This document shows positions 38,911 through 50,810 of a stretch of 64,000 nucleotides of DNA, piece after piece (position 1 is the stretch's first letter; each line of letters begins with the position of its first letter). This DNA is from Syngnathus acus (Eukaryota > Chordata > Actinopteri > Syngnathiformes > Syngnathidae). Made by a program: the position numbers and the translations under genes. The DNA is taken from positions 21,453,956 to 21,517,955 of the forward strand of contig NC_051095.1 of assembly GCF_901709675.1 (NCBI RefSeq), written 5' to 3'. The notes beneath the pieces are model-generated. The model saw only the letters and a program-made list of their open reading frames with translations, ran no database searches and was not told where the DNA came from.

Positions 38911-39003
38911 CAACCTCCAATGGAACAGTAGAGGGCCTGGAGAACCGCGAGGGAGGCGTCTGCAAGAGCCGAGCCATGAAAGTCATTATGAAAGTCGGAC
39001 AAG
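38911..39003 (+). CDS. efnb1: Ephrin-B1 coding exon 3: end of receptor-binding domain
   Basis: This 93-base exon completes the ephrin receptor-binding domain. With the last base of exon 2 it forms the Ser of [16 protein letters not shown], followed by [15 protein letters not shown]. The acceptor is a C/T-rich run ending CCCCCATTAG at 38910 and the donor is GTAAATG from 39004. Both junctions are phase 1. It supplies the fourth conserved domain cysteine (GGVC) and an N-glycosylation sequon (NGT) at the position where mammalian ephrin-B1 has NGS. The wording LENREGGVC and MKVGQ matches ephrin-B1. Reading on past the donor would meet an in-frame stop within about 90 bases, so intron retention would give a truncated, membrane-free product. 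Confidence 0.95.
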
Positions 39004-39439
39004 GTAAATGTGTACGCACCTCCAGTGTAGAGCACAATGCAGCGCTGATGCCTTACAGCCATGTTTCACTTTGCTGTGACATTTTCATTTAGCACTCTGT
39101 CTGTGTCGAGTGTGACTGCCTGCCGCTGGCCTCCAACAAGGCTTCTCCTATTTTATTATTTTTATTTATATGTCAGTGTGCACACACTTGTCCTCTTGTG
39201 ACATACATTCAATAGATGATCTATCAGGCACAACCAGGTAAAGCTAATAAAATATTATACAACAGCCCTGCAATAAATCCAAATCTTATCTAGACACGAT
39301 AATGTATACAGGATATAATATGTAAAGTTTTTAATACATTAAATATAATCTTACATATTTGTTATGTAAATGTTACTTTTATTAGACTTTTTCCAAACAT
39401 TTCATTATTTTGCATTTCATTATTCATTATTTCATCATT

Positions 39440-39545
39440 ATTTCAGCATACAAGCATACAATCCCATATGAAAATTGTGCGATATTTAAATTACGTGGGC
39501 CAGTATCACGATGTTGATATTTTTTACATTTATTGTGCAGCCCAT
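39440..39545. repeat. Possible terminal fragment of a DNA-transposon-like repeat
   Basis: AT-rich sequence with gtgcgatatttaaa and atcacgatgttgatatt blocks ends in tattgtgcagccca. Many fish elements end in a similar 'tattgtgcagcccta' string. The opposite terminus is not recognisable nearby, so this is a tentative call. Confidence 0.35.
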
Positions 39546-39597
39546 TAAAAAATGAAGCTTGTTAGTATACATATATATACATTTTTTAATCCATCCA

Positions 39598-39887
39598 CAG
39601 TGGTTAGCTTATCCGCTGCCTCACAGTGCAGAGGTTGTGGGTTCAAATCTTGATTCAGGCCTTCCTACTCCAGTTTCCTCCCACATTCCAAAAACATGCA
39701 AGGTAGGGTCTTTAAATTTTCCATAGGTCTGATTGTGAGTGTGAATGGTTTGTTGGTTGTTATTAGCAATTGGCCCGAGACCAGTTCGGGTTGTACCCTG
39801 ACTCTCACCAAAAGTCAGCTGGGATAGGCTTTAGCATACCCGCGGACCCTAGTGTAGATAAGTGGTGCAGAGATTGGATGGATAGAA
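39598..39887 (+). repeat. Teleost dispersed repeat copy with tRNA-like head
   Basis: The head reads tggttagcttatccgctgcc...gggttcaaatcttg. TAGCTTATCCG fits an A-box (TRGYNNANNNG) and GGTTCAAATC resembles a B-box of RNA polymerase III promoters. It is followed by 'tccagtttcctcccacattcc', 'gaccagttcgggttgtaccctg', 'agtcagctgggataggctt' and a gattggatggatag tail. This is the best-preserved + strand copy in the window of the family also seen near 32 and 53340. It lies within efnb1 intron 3. Confidence 0.8.
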
Positions 39888-40380
39888 AATATACATTACA
39901 TGCAGCATGTCACGAGATAGTGTTAATTGTTATGGCTACAATTTCTGTACAAACATTTTACATTGTATGTATAAAAACACATTCCATTCTGTTGTAGCAA
40001 TTCAATGTAAAATCACTATTTATTATCATTTAGAACAACATTCTCCACATAAATCTTTACAGGATATAAAAAGGTTTGGCAATGCATCGCTCCACAATTA
40101 TGCTGTTGGTAATGAAACATCAAAAACTAATTTGTCAACCATTATTAAATCACAGTACAATCTTTGTTCTATTCATATTTAATCCCACATCATTTAACAA
40201 ATGTACCTGCACTTTTTGTTACAAATAAGGATTTATGAATGTGTGCAAGTCATCAATATATCATTTATATACTTCTGTTTATCAATATAATGAAGAACTC
40301 CAATTACACACAGTCATGGTGCATGCATAGTCGATGTCATTTTGCACTGATTTGTAGTTTATGAGCCGACATAACATACT

Positions 40381-40514
40381 TATGTGTGTGTATGTTTTGT
40401 ATGTGTGTGTGTGTGTGTGTGTGTGCGTGTGTGTGTATGTGTGTTTGTGTGCGTGTACTGTATGTGTGTGCACTTTTAAGAATGTATGCACGTATGCATA
40501 TGAATGTGTGTGTG

Positions 40515-40546
<32 letters not shown>

Positions 40547-40640
40547 CATACTCATGCACATATATATACATATATACGTATATATATATATAGATATAGA
40601 TATAGATACATATAGATAGATATACACACACATGCAGTAC
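40381..40640 (+). repeat. Compound GT / TA / GATA-type microsatellite
   Basis: Several GT runs (about 40401-40440 and 40505-40546) are separated by short unique stretches. They lead into TATATA and TAGATA repeats around 40560-40622, then a short CACACA. Local open frames on both strands are low-complexity artefacts. Confidence 0.93.
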
Positions 40641-43600
40641 ATATGCATACACATAGATATGATTTCTTTATGGCCTTTCATGTAACTGAATTGGATTTCT
40701 GTCATGTGTTCTCAAAACTAAGTTGTGTTCGTGCATAAGCGGTTAGTGGGAGCCAAGTGACTATACTGGACTTAAATAATTGGGGTTTGTTTAGATATGT
40801 TTGGACACAACATTTGCTTCGCACCATAGTTTACTTACTCAGCAGATTCCCATATCATGTATTTGAGAGGGTGCCTCACACAGATGTGTAAATATGCACC
40901 TTCTTTGTAGCATCCTTGCACGCACCCACGCTCATACTAATGTCTATCTAAGGGCATGATCTTCTGGCAATGATTTTCCGGAAAGAAAGGGGGCGGGCTT
41001 GCATGTCAAACACACACACACACACACTCACACACAACTGCAGATGTCTATATGTGTGTTTGCAAGTTGATATTTGAATGCCAGATAGCAGAATGAGCGC
41101 AGCATATCCTGGCACTCGATTGAAAAATAGAATCTAACGAGCTGCTGATGTTAGCAAGGTCGGCGTTAGAGCAAATTCAGCCGATACAGTGAAAAAATGC
41201 CCGCAATCATTTCACAAACAAGCAGGCGTTGCATTATTCTTCCATGTAGGTCACTTAAGGCATCCTGCAGGCTGAGATCTCACCACCAAAAGACAACACA
41301 GCTGCATGAGTGCAGGCAAGCTTCGACTTTAGGCTTTAGTAAGGGGAAAACAAATTTGGGCGCTTAATGGAAGTCAAAAGCAAACATCTGACGCAAGGAA
41401 AGTTCTTGGAAACTTCTTCTCACTTCATTTGTGTGCCTGTTGCTCCCGGCTGTTCCTCATCTTCAGGAGAGCATGCGCTTGCAAAATGGTTTGAAGCGGT
41501 CTGTCACTCACAATCACTGTGCCCTGAAAACCTGGTTTAGAAAGATGCAGTCTGAATTTCTTTTTTTTTATATATATATATTCAGTAGATAGAGTGCCTA
41601 GCCAACCCAGAAACAATTTGGCAATGGCCTGTGAGTAATTTCAGCCCTTTTACTTGAGTTGTATTGTAGCTTTCAGTTTACCAATATGTGAAAAGTGGAA
41701 AAATACTCTACCATACATTTGTAACTCCTGTAACCAAGACTGATTGTAAAACTGCATTTGGTTTTGTTGTACCTAAACAAAAATGATGATGAACATTTGT
41801 AATTTGACACATTTCTAATGATATTTGGAAAACCCAACTTCGGTTCATTTTGTTTATTTAATATAAAAAAAAAGAAATCACACACAAATGAAAAGTGCAT
41901 GCGCTATGAATGGAATCTGGCTGAGTGTTTTGATGCACTTTAAACGACTTCCATATGCGAAGATGAAAAATAAAAAAAGAGACATTCCCTATTAAATCAC
42001 TTGATCAGTTCTGTGATTTTTAATTGTTTCATGCAAAACGCTAGTTAGCCTGGCAGCTCCTCCCCTTTGCTTCAATAAACTTAGTTGCCCTGCAGCCATT
42101 TCCTGCTGTGTGGTCTGACGTGCTCATTAAACACAGAGATAATGTACTTTCAGTCTCGGTCGTCTTCTCTGGAGATGTCAGGCTGTAAAGTCTAACCCAC
42201 TTCCTTGGATGATGGTGTGACATTGAACATTCAGAATTACAGATAGTTATGCACATTAAAGCAATTACACCATTTGGCGCATGTCATTTGTCATTCAGTG
42301 CTTTAAAGAAATAGTGTTGACAATCCATCGTTGTTTTATGTCCAAATCATAATTGAGCTGTGTTATTAATATGTGTGAGCCATTGCACAATTCTTTACAT
42401 GCCAGAGTTAATGAGGGGGGTTGTTTCATTTTTCAGACTTTAGTGGTAAATTGGGAGAAAAAAGACTTCTACTGCACATATTACATGGCTTTGGTGGTTA
42501 TGGGTCAGAGTAGTCATGTTATTTTTTTAACAACCCTTGATAAAGATGTGGAACCCACGAAGAGGGCATTTTCACCTTTGGTACAAAATCCTGCTTAATT
42601 CTCATAAGATCGGGCTCCACCAAATCACAGCAATCTCAGAGCATGTTTGAGTTGGGCCATGGTTTGAACCACATTTCTATTTTTAAAGAAAGCCAAAAAA
42701 AACTTTTTAACAGGGAGGAAGAAACAGATGGACTTGGGGCGGGGAAACACCCGCACCGGTTTGTGGATAATTTATGAACTTTGTGTCGTCTGTATTTTGT
42801 ATTTTGTTATATAATTGAATATAAGTCCAATTCCAAAATGGTGGTCCATGCTTGGCTCCGACCCCAGATGTCATTGTGTTTAATCCACATTCCCTCTGTC
42901 TCTCCAGCCCAGTGCCAACACTTCCTGTAGCCAAATCTCCCATATGTCCACTCCCCCTCCTTTTGCACTTTGCTCCGCGGGTTGCAATTTGGTGACCCAT
43001 CACAGTGTGCAATATGTGCATTGTTTTATCGCGGGCCATGTGACGGTGAATCATCCATGGTGAAATGATTCATCCTCTCAAGTCATTTTACCTTCAAATG
43101 TTTTGTATTCCGTCCGTTGGGCCGTTTAGATAAGGATCTGTCCAAATTCTGCACCTCTGTTGTTGTTCAGTACTCTTTTGTCTGCCGCCATCGAGCCGCC
43201 CAATTCGTTGGAAATATGTTGACTCACCTCCTCGTATGCAACTCCCTTCCTCCCTCCTTCCTAGCCTCTGCAGCTTTATCATTGTCTCCCTCAACCCCAC
43301 GCTCCCCTCCTCGCCGTCTCCCTCCTTCTGGCGGCTTGGCACTTCTGACTTTGTCGCTGTCTTTATAGCTAAGGGAAATGTCAGCGGTACGTATCGAAAA
43401 ATGGGTCAGAACACGCAGTGAAGCAGGCTGCACATGCTCATTGGGTAACAAACACTATGGGGCAAGTGAATCAGATCACTGTGTCCCCTCACATCAACCG
43501 TAATGTGCGAATGTTTCCACCTCGTACTGCTGTCTTCTCATCAATTATTGACACTCCACCAAGGCTCACGGCATCGCTCGCTATAGTGCCGCGCTCGTGG

Positions 43601-44608
43601 TGAAGTGGTGGCCTGAGCATTAGGAAGACAAATGTGTTAATAGTGTGATTGTGTTTGGATGCTCAAGATGAAACAAAATGTTTGCGTCTGCAAGAATGTT
43701 ACTACTTTTCCTTCTTTCTCGCTTGCCTCGTGCTATTTCATGCCGTGTTGAATACAGAAAATACACGTGGCATTTCTGCACGCATGCAAAAGCTGCCTGC
43801 TCACAAACACTCGTCCTCACACGTATCCCCGTGAGCGGACCCGAGGCACATGCAGATAAAAGGCCAGACAAACGAGGTGCATCGGATATTGTAGTGTGCA
43901 ACCTGTCCGACCGGCCTCGCTAATAGTTTATAAGCGTCTGCCGCCCGTGCCCTCGTAAAAGCCGCACGGCCGACCCACCGGTGCTCACCGCACAAAGACT
44001 TCAAAGTACGAGTGTTGAAATCACTACAGACAGACTGATAAACTATCTGGTTCCCTCACGTTCCCCTTGGAGCGACCCCTCCTCTTCCTCGACTCCCACT
44101 TCTCTTCCTGCCCTCCTCCTGAAAAGTGTGCCTCTTTTCAGGCAGAGTTAAAGCCAGTGCAATAAATAAGACATATTATGGCCTTTTAACATGATGAATA
44201 ATGTAAAGCAATAAAAAGTTAATATATAACGACTTCACCCTCATTCTGCCATGCCTAAGTGTATTGTAAGTAGAGTCTGGCTTGTGTGTGTTTACCCGTG
44301 TGTGTGTGTGTGTATGTCTCCGTGTCAGAAATGTCTGCTGATGTAGATGTGAGCTCGTTTTTTTACGACAGGACAGGGATCTGCTGTGTTTCACAGACGC
44401 TCGCTAACTGGTCCTTCCTCTTTTTGTTCTTTCATGGTGACTTCGAAGAAGCTCCCAACACGTGCAAAGATAACCTTGTCTGTACTGTACATGAAAGCTT
44501 TATCAAAAGATAACACAAATGATTCCGTTCTCGAGCAGACTAACATGCCATTGTGATGCCGCATATGTGCATTGCCAACGACTGACTTTTTTTTCTCATT
44601 TCCCACAG

Positions 44609-44725
44609 TCCCAAATGCAGTCAACCCTGCAGCGCCAGAGGATCCGCAAGATAACGCCATACCGGAGTCTAGCCCAAATCCTCTAGACCCGGATCGATTA
44701 GGACCTGCGATGCCAGGAAATCCTG
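44609..44725 (+). CDS. efnb1: Ephrin-B1 coding exon 4: extracellular linker
   Basis: This 117-base exon links the receptor-binding domain to the transmembrane segment. The acceptor is TTTTTTTTCTCATTTCCCACAG and the donor is GTAAAC at 44726; both junctions are phase 1. Joined to exon 3 it reads GQVPNAVNPAAPEDPQDN, then AIPESSPNPLDPDRLGPAMP, ending GNP plus a split Asp completed by exon 5. The start (GQ-x-PNAV-P) is collinear with mammalian ephrin-B1, while the rest is a Pro/Asp/Asn/Ser-rich, probably disordered stalk. It is shorter than the mammalian stalk. Stalks of B-type ephrins are the part cleaved by membrane proteases in ectodomain shedding, from family knowledge. No cleavage site can be assigned here. 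Confidence 0.92.
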
Positions 44726-46799
44726 GTAAACACTCTTTATGCTCTCATCAGAAAGTAAATGTTAAAAATAATCAGAGCCCACAGGCTATCTCTAAATCAT
44801 CATTTATTTATCTATCTATTTTTTTCATGCCGTTGATGTGGCACAGGTGGTAAACAAGTGTCGAAATTTAACTCAATATTGCACATAAAGTGTGTGCAAC
44901 ATCCAAGACTGTACGTTAATTGGCCACATTAGAAACATGCACGGCATCTAATGAGATCTACTACAAGATTTTTAGAAGCAATCCTCCCCTCATATAAATA
45001 ACAAAGCTTAGTTGTAAATGCTCGCATCACAGATTATTGAATGTCTGTTGCAGTTGTGTCGACCTCCAAATCAATAAATAGCTGGTGCTAAACTTCACTC
45101 ACTAACAAATGGCACACATTGTTGGCAACGGGTGTAAAAATAGTGTAGACCATGATATTTAAAAGAGGATTTTGCTCTTTAAATAGAGCTGATGGTTTTC
45201 ACCATAGAAAATTGGTTTCAAAAAAGTTTTAAAAAATAACTGCTAATTTTGGGGAAGCCAGCAACCGCATTTTTCTTTGATTTTGCTCGCCCCGATGAAC
45301 AGGGAGACAACACCTGGATCAGTGGTACTCACTAGGTGGCCGGCGTGCCTTTTTGTGGCCCTTGAACAGTTGCGGCGCTCTGCAAGATCAGACGGAACCA
45401 GTTTAGTGCGCAGTCAACCAGCCCATTCATTATGTATGTGAAGCCGCGGGTGCATGTAGCAGGTGTGCCCTAATTGAAAAAAATTTACTTCGCTATGTGT
45501 TTTGGTTGGATCAGTATCTGTGTGTGTAAGTGTAGTTAAATTAGTGGCATGACACAAGTCATATCTTGTCAGTATTGTTGCACCAGAATGTGCGCTTTGA
45601 TTGTTTAACATGATATATATTAGTATGTGTAATCTAACAGCATTTTTGATATTGTTTTTAAGTGGAGTAATTTATTATTGTTGTCAGTTATTTTTATTGA
45701 CAAACTGTTCGGATTTACATACCAATCTGTATTTTGTTATTATTTCTGACACTCTAAGTGTTAAACCCCAATATATATTTAATTATTTATTCAAGTTTGT
45801 ACTTCTGTTGCTTAAAATGAAAATGACATTTTGTTATGCACATGACAGCATGATCGCATGCCACAGTTACTGTCTCTTTAGTTTGAAAAATATATTTGTG
45901 GCCACTTGGGATTAGTATTTTTGCTGAAAAAACACTATTTCCCCACAATTTTAGTTGGCATCTCAAAAATGTTTACGTAAGTGGAAAAGTTCTGCCTGCC
46001 ACGTCTCCATGTCCCTATGGTACGCTGGTAGAGATGCTATTTGCAGACACAAAATTAGCCAGCACAATTCGTCTTAGGTTTGACATATGGATTAAATTAT
46101 TAAATTTGCATATACTCCAACAACAATGTGCAAAATGAACTGAATGGCAATTTAGTGCATTTGGCAGATGAAGTCCTGGTTGTGCCCGGTTAGTAGATCA
46201 GCTCCTCCATCTGTTTGCACCCATTTCTGCACATAAAAAAAATTAGTGACTCAGGGTCCAAGAGTTATGCCTAATTGTTTGACTATCTTTTTTAATCTGG
46301 ATGAGAGAGCGAGAGAGTGAGAGAGACAAACACCTCATTACCTTTTACATTGTATTGGAGCTCATTAACTTGTGCAGGTTTATCCATGTCGGGTGAGTGC
46401 ATACTTTATTACTGAATTAATGACACCTGCAATTAGGATGGTTGAAGAAATCATTTGAGCCTCCTCGGATGCCCTGAGCCCTTCTTGTTTGCCTTTGTCA
46501 CCAGCATCTTTCATCAGATGTTGTCCTTTCTTTCAAGATCACTTTTCACTTTTTGACTTACTTCACAATGTGTGCGTGAATACTGTACAAACACTGTATG
46601 CATACTGTACATATTTATACATGGGCTATTTCCGCGAATTTCACAGATTTCCGCAATGTTTAAAATTCTAGGTGGTGTAAAAAATAATTCTTTGAAAAGT
46701 TAGGGGAAAAACCTTATTTATTTTATTTTTGTTCTCCTTCCGCGACTCTCACCTTCAGAGACTTTTTTTCATTCCCGGGCCCATGCCTAATACATATAT

Positions 46800-46882
<83 letters not shown>

Positions 46883-48222
46883 CTATATATATATATATAT
46901 ATGGATGAGAGAGAGCGAATATATGAATATATATATACGTGTATATATATATATATATTTTTTTTTAAAATATTTTTACTTCACCGTCTGGCCCAATGTG
47001 ATAAGGTACCCCTCCATTCAATAATTGCTTATTTGACATTAGCTGATCTACGAAACGATTTCCTAATATCCCTTTTCCCTATACTCAGGCTTTTTACCTG
47101 TCTGCCTCTGTTAGATCAGTGATTATGTCAAGTGAATAGGTGAAAGGTGGAATGAAGGAAGTGTCACCGCGGCTTGAGGAGCTGATATTTCTGGAATGAA
47201 ATTTCTGACAGCCTCGTTCCAACATTACCGTGTGCAAAATGTATGAAATTCCTGGCGCCTCTGATTGCACAGATAAGGCGAGGGCTCGGTAGCTTTCAGT
47301 CGTGTCATTTTCTTGTCATTAGCCTGAAGGCGCAGCGTTCGGCTTCTCTGCCAATGGTTAAGTGCGCAGTGGTCAGTCAAGTGTGCAGACATAGTCATTA
47401 TGTAGGATGGCAATCTGCACGCTTATCTCAGGAGCGAGAGGCTCCTCAACATGTTGCTGGAACGGAGGCTTGTGGACAGTAAGGAGGTGGTGCTGCTGAT
47501 AATGGGGGGGTATTTGCCAGCAGCTGCATGCGTGCATGGAAAAGCGATTTGGTTCAGATTTCACTCACTGAAGGAGGCAATCATTCTTTCTCATGTCAAA
47601 TAACAAAAACTGCTGGTTCCCCTCTTATTTGTTATTCCCCACCACCACCACCACAAACCCCTCTTTTAAAATAAATAAAGGATGCAAATCAGATGTTATT
47701 ATATCCCCATGTCAATTCGTCAAAATTTTGCTGTCCACTCAAACGAACTCCAAATTCTGTGGGAGGCATTGTTTTTAGTTGGCCAGTTAGCATGGTTGCT
47801 TAAAAGTGTACCAGTATCTCAATATTTCACTGTTCATCAGATTATCAGCCCCTGTAGGCATGTAAAAAAAATATGATTAATAATTAGTTTTTCACCAGGA
47901 AATGCATTTTCTTTGATTCAAAAGCTATTTAGACACTATTCGAAGTACTTAATGCCCTTATAACTTGATATGACGTTGTTAATACATGACAATACTCAAA
48001 TTATGCTTTTTCTTTAGTTTGATGTTGATTTTTTTTTCATAACCACCTTTCTTGCTTGCTGCGCTTGTTAAACTCGGTTACAGCAGGCCCTGCAGATATG
48101 CCCTGAAGTCACAACCAATTCTCAAAGTGACTTTTTTTTTCCCAGCTGGCAAATGGCAAGCGTTACTACCGGTAACTGCTTGTTTTGCGAATGTTTTAAA
48201 CCCTGTCTCCTTCTCTCCTCAG
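44726..48222 (+). other. efnb1: efnb1 intron 4 (about 3.5 kb)
   Basis: It has a GTAAAC donor and a CTCCTTCTCTCCTCAG acceptor, in phase 1. It contains a long (GT)n-(TA)n compound repeat at 46.80-46.96 kb. A cagtggtactcac segment near 45322 faintly resembles a hAT end but has no partner. Otherwise I see only AT-rich intronic sequence with no supportable gene. Confidence 0.88.
46801..46960 (+). repeat. (GT)n-(TA)n compound microsatellite
   Basis: A pure GT run of about 70 bp (46802-46872) passes into TATATA blocks up to 46902 and again at 46919-46958, followed by a T-tract. The TA blocks are self-complementary and could extrude cruciforms. Open frames here are repeat artefacts. Confidence 0.95.
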
Positions 48223-48617
48223 ACACGATTAACCAGGACCAGTCCAATTCCTCTGCAAACTCGGACGGCATCCTGGGCTCCAAAGTGGCCATGTTCTCGG
48301 TCATCGGGGCGGGATGTATCATCTTCCTTTTGCTTATCCTCCTCCTGGTCATTCTGCTCATCAAGATGCGCAAACGGGCCAGGAAAAACACACACTCGCA
48401 GCCCCGCCCCTCCGCATTATCACTCAGCACGTTGTCCAATCCCAAGATGCCCGGGGGCACTGCTGGCACGGAGCCCAGTGACATCATCATTCCGCTGCGG
48501 ACAGAGAACAACTACTGCCCTCACTATGAGAAGGTGAGCGGCGACTATGGGCACCCGGTCTACATCGTTCAGGAGATGCCCCCTCAGAGCCCCGCCAACA
48601 TCTACTACAAAGTCTGA
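48223..48617 (+). CDS. efnb1: Ephrin-B1 terminal coding exon 5: transmembrane helix and cytoplasmic tail
   Basis: The last coding exon starts after CTCCTTCTCTCCTCAG (48222) and ends at the TGA stop 48615-48617. With the split Asp from exon 4 it reads [20 protein letters not shown] (an NSS sequon lies here). A hydrophobic 26-residue transmembrane helix follows at 48285-48362, beginning [17 protein letters not shown], then a basic stop-transfer KMRKRARK. The cytoplasmic tail has [46 protein letters not shown] and the C-terminus SPANIYYKV. The tyrosines in this block are, from family knowledge, phosphorylated by Src-family kinases during reverse signalling, and the terminal YYKV (48603-48614) binds PDZ proteins. 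The [10 protein letters not shown] and GTAGTEPSD wording matches ephrin-B1. The tail is essentially complete and undamaged. Confidence 0.98.
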
Positions 48618-49428
48618 CGCTCAGCAGCGGAAGCAGCCCAGAGGAGATTCGGATTTCGGTTCTTGGAAGAACACTGCTATTTGTTGTGGGGACTTGATAG
48701 TTACTTCAAGCCCGTGTTATTTCTACCACCTGCTGCACAAATCTGGAGAGATGCGCACGGACGAATATCTAGACTGATGAGAGAGATTTATTCTGTGGGT
48801 TGTTATTCTTTGGCTTGTTTGGAAATCCCCACCCTTACTTCCTCCTCCCTTCACCTCCCACCTAGTGTGTCTCCGTTGAGGGGTGGCGGAGGTGCGGGTG
48901 GCTGGAGCGAATCAAAAGATGGAACTTTCTGGTTTGCTGTCCCCCTTTAATGGACCGGATGTAACCCTAACTGGCTCCCTGACGCTACAACACACAAACC
49001 TTGCACGCTAACCAGAAACAGGCAGTTTGTGTTGCACGTGTGTGTGTGTCTGTGCGTGCACCTGCGTGTCAGAGGGGGTTCCATGTCGGGCCGGGCCGGA
49101 GAACTTTCCAGATAGCTCAGGTATCAGACACAGTGTGTGACATATTGTGTTCCTGTCCCTTCGCACCTCGGATATTTGCCTTACTATTTTTGATGGAGGA
49201 CTTCCCTGATTCAGTTCACAAAGCAGTTGTATTTTGTTAGACTTTTCCTACAAGTGCACAATGTATAGAGTTGAATAGATTATCATTATTATTACTCATC
49301 ACACCCCTCATGTCATCCATCACAGTAGAAACTTGCGCCGTTGCTATCAAGGGAGTGTGTCTTTTTTCCCATGATCTTTGCCATTACTCTGGTATTTATG
49401 ACCTACTTATGTGTATTTTAGGGTGCGT

Positions 49429-49430
<2 letters not shown>

Positions 49431-49481
<51 letters not shown>

Positions 49482-49490
49482 GTGTGTGTT
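49431..49490 (+). repeat. (TG)n-(CGTG)n tract in the efnb1 3' UTR
   Basis: A TG run of about 30 bp is followed by CGTG units and a second short TG run. In the transcript it would be UG-rich. UG repeats are bound by proteins such as TDP-43 and CELF family members, from established knowledge. Whether this one is used is unknown. Confidence 0.9.
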
Positions 49491-50804
49491 TGGGCATGCC
49501 CAGACCTGGGACCTGAAACGACCTACTTGCTTGGGGAGTTAGAACAGTGGAGTTTCTGTATTGGAAGCTTAAAAAACAAGAAGCCAAATTCCTCCAGCAT
49601 TCCACTTGGATCTATTTGAACATGTCATTATTTCTGGTGAGCGTGGAGGATTTTTGTTTAAAAAAAAAAAAAAAAAGGCAACAGACGTGTGTTTGCTCCA
49701 GTTTGTGGTGCAATGGTGCAAGTAAGCAGTTTGGTCTAAGGGGTGGTTGGCCTACATAGTTAGGTTATCCTATGTAAGTTGAATGGCTAACCACAGATGG
49801 ATACACTATCGTCTGATGCCAATTGGCTGCCATCTGTTGATGAGTCAGTGGAGTTCACACTAATATGTGCCATCTCAATGCCCACGTTCACCAGCCGGGG
49901 AGGAGAAAATGTCGGGAGTTGGCTTTAATTATGGAGGAAGACGGCAAGCTGAAATAGTTTTCTTTCTCCAGGCTCACACTGGTTCTGGTGGGAATTAGGG
50001 GGTGGGGGGGTGCGCATAAAATTCCACGGTTAAGGTGTCGAGCCCGTGAGGAAAGTGCAGCTGACTTAGCAGCAGCAGCACCGGGAGCTTGTATTTGTGC
50101 GCACTGCAGCTGTAGCACACATGTCGCGTTGGAGTTAATTGCTTGTATTTGCAGTTTGTGTGTGTGAACGCTTTTGTGGTTGAGCAGACCTGTTTGGGGA
50201 CAGGAAGTAGGTGCTCAGCCTGGCCGCCAAAGTTAGGAGCACGTAATGATGTGTAAGGGGAGAGGACGGCTATTCCTCAGCATGCAAGCTGACACACACG
50301 TGCGCACACGGACACATTAAGACTGACGGGTCCAGGTTGATCTCCGGGTCAGACTGCCGCTTGGTGTTTACTCACCGTCAGAGGCACCTATCATCTTCAG
50401 CCACATCCATGGATGTTAGCCGCTGAGTTAAAAGGCAGCCCCGTTCGAGGAGCCCGGGAAAGACTCTTGCGTGTCGTTAACCTCAGAGTTAACAACCTAA
50501 ACAGCTGCCTGGGCTTTTGTGGTCCTGTGTTTTAACTCAGCATGCAGCCCTCAGCGTTCCTCTGCGAAAAACATCGACATCAAATATTTTGCTTTCGGAT
50601 CAGCGTGCCCCCACCTTCACTAGCCAAGGGAGTCATTACCACATCACCGCAAACCATATTTCATTTTCATCCATACTTGTGACCACTTAATCTTATTCAA
50701 GTTGGGGGAGAAACATTAAAAGAGAAATGTAAATATATGCATAGAACCCAATTGAAGATGTAATTTCACCTGAACACTGCTTATAAGTAAAAAAAAAGAA
50801 TGAA

Positions 50805-50810
50805 AATAAA
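50805..50810 (+). terminator. efnb1: Candidate polyadenylation signal AATAAA for efnb1
   Basis: A canonical AATAAA hexamer lies about 2.2 kb after the stop codon. It is followed by an AT-rich segment and a GT-rich element near 50859-50871 that would suit a downstream GU-rich element. It is the first canonical hexamer I found after the stop. ATTAAA at 50715-50720 is a possible weaker signal. Confidence 0.5.

Larger units (their letters stand above)
39004..44608 (+). other. efnb1: efnb1 intron 3 (about 5.6 kb)
   Basis: It has a GTAAATG donor and a TTTCCCACAG acceptor, in phase 1. It contains a possible transposon end (39.44-39.55 kb), a dispersed repeat copy (39.60-39.89 kb) and a compound GT/TA microsatellite (40.38-40.64 kb). 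The remainder, including 40.7-44.6 kb, shows no gene, tRNA-like fold or other recognisable element. Confidence 0.88.

Noticed and set aside
45322-45480. Possible hAT end (cagtggtactcac) in intron 4
   Set aside because: No matching inverted terminus or target duplication was found, so a transposon call is not supported.
48122-48511. 129-residue open frame on the minus strand across exon 5
   Set aside because: Antisense shadow of the ephrin-B1 transmembrane and tail exon.
48052-48537. 161-residue + strand open frame overlapping exon 5 in another frame
   Set aside because: It runs across the intron 4/exon 5 acceptor in the wrong frame. The ephrin frame has the conserved tail, so this is a shadow.
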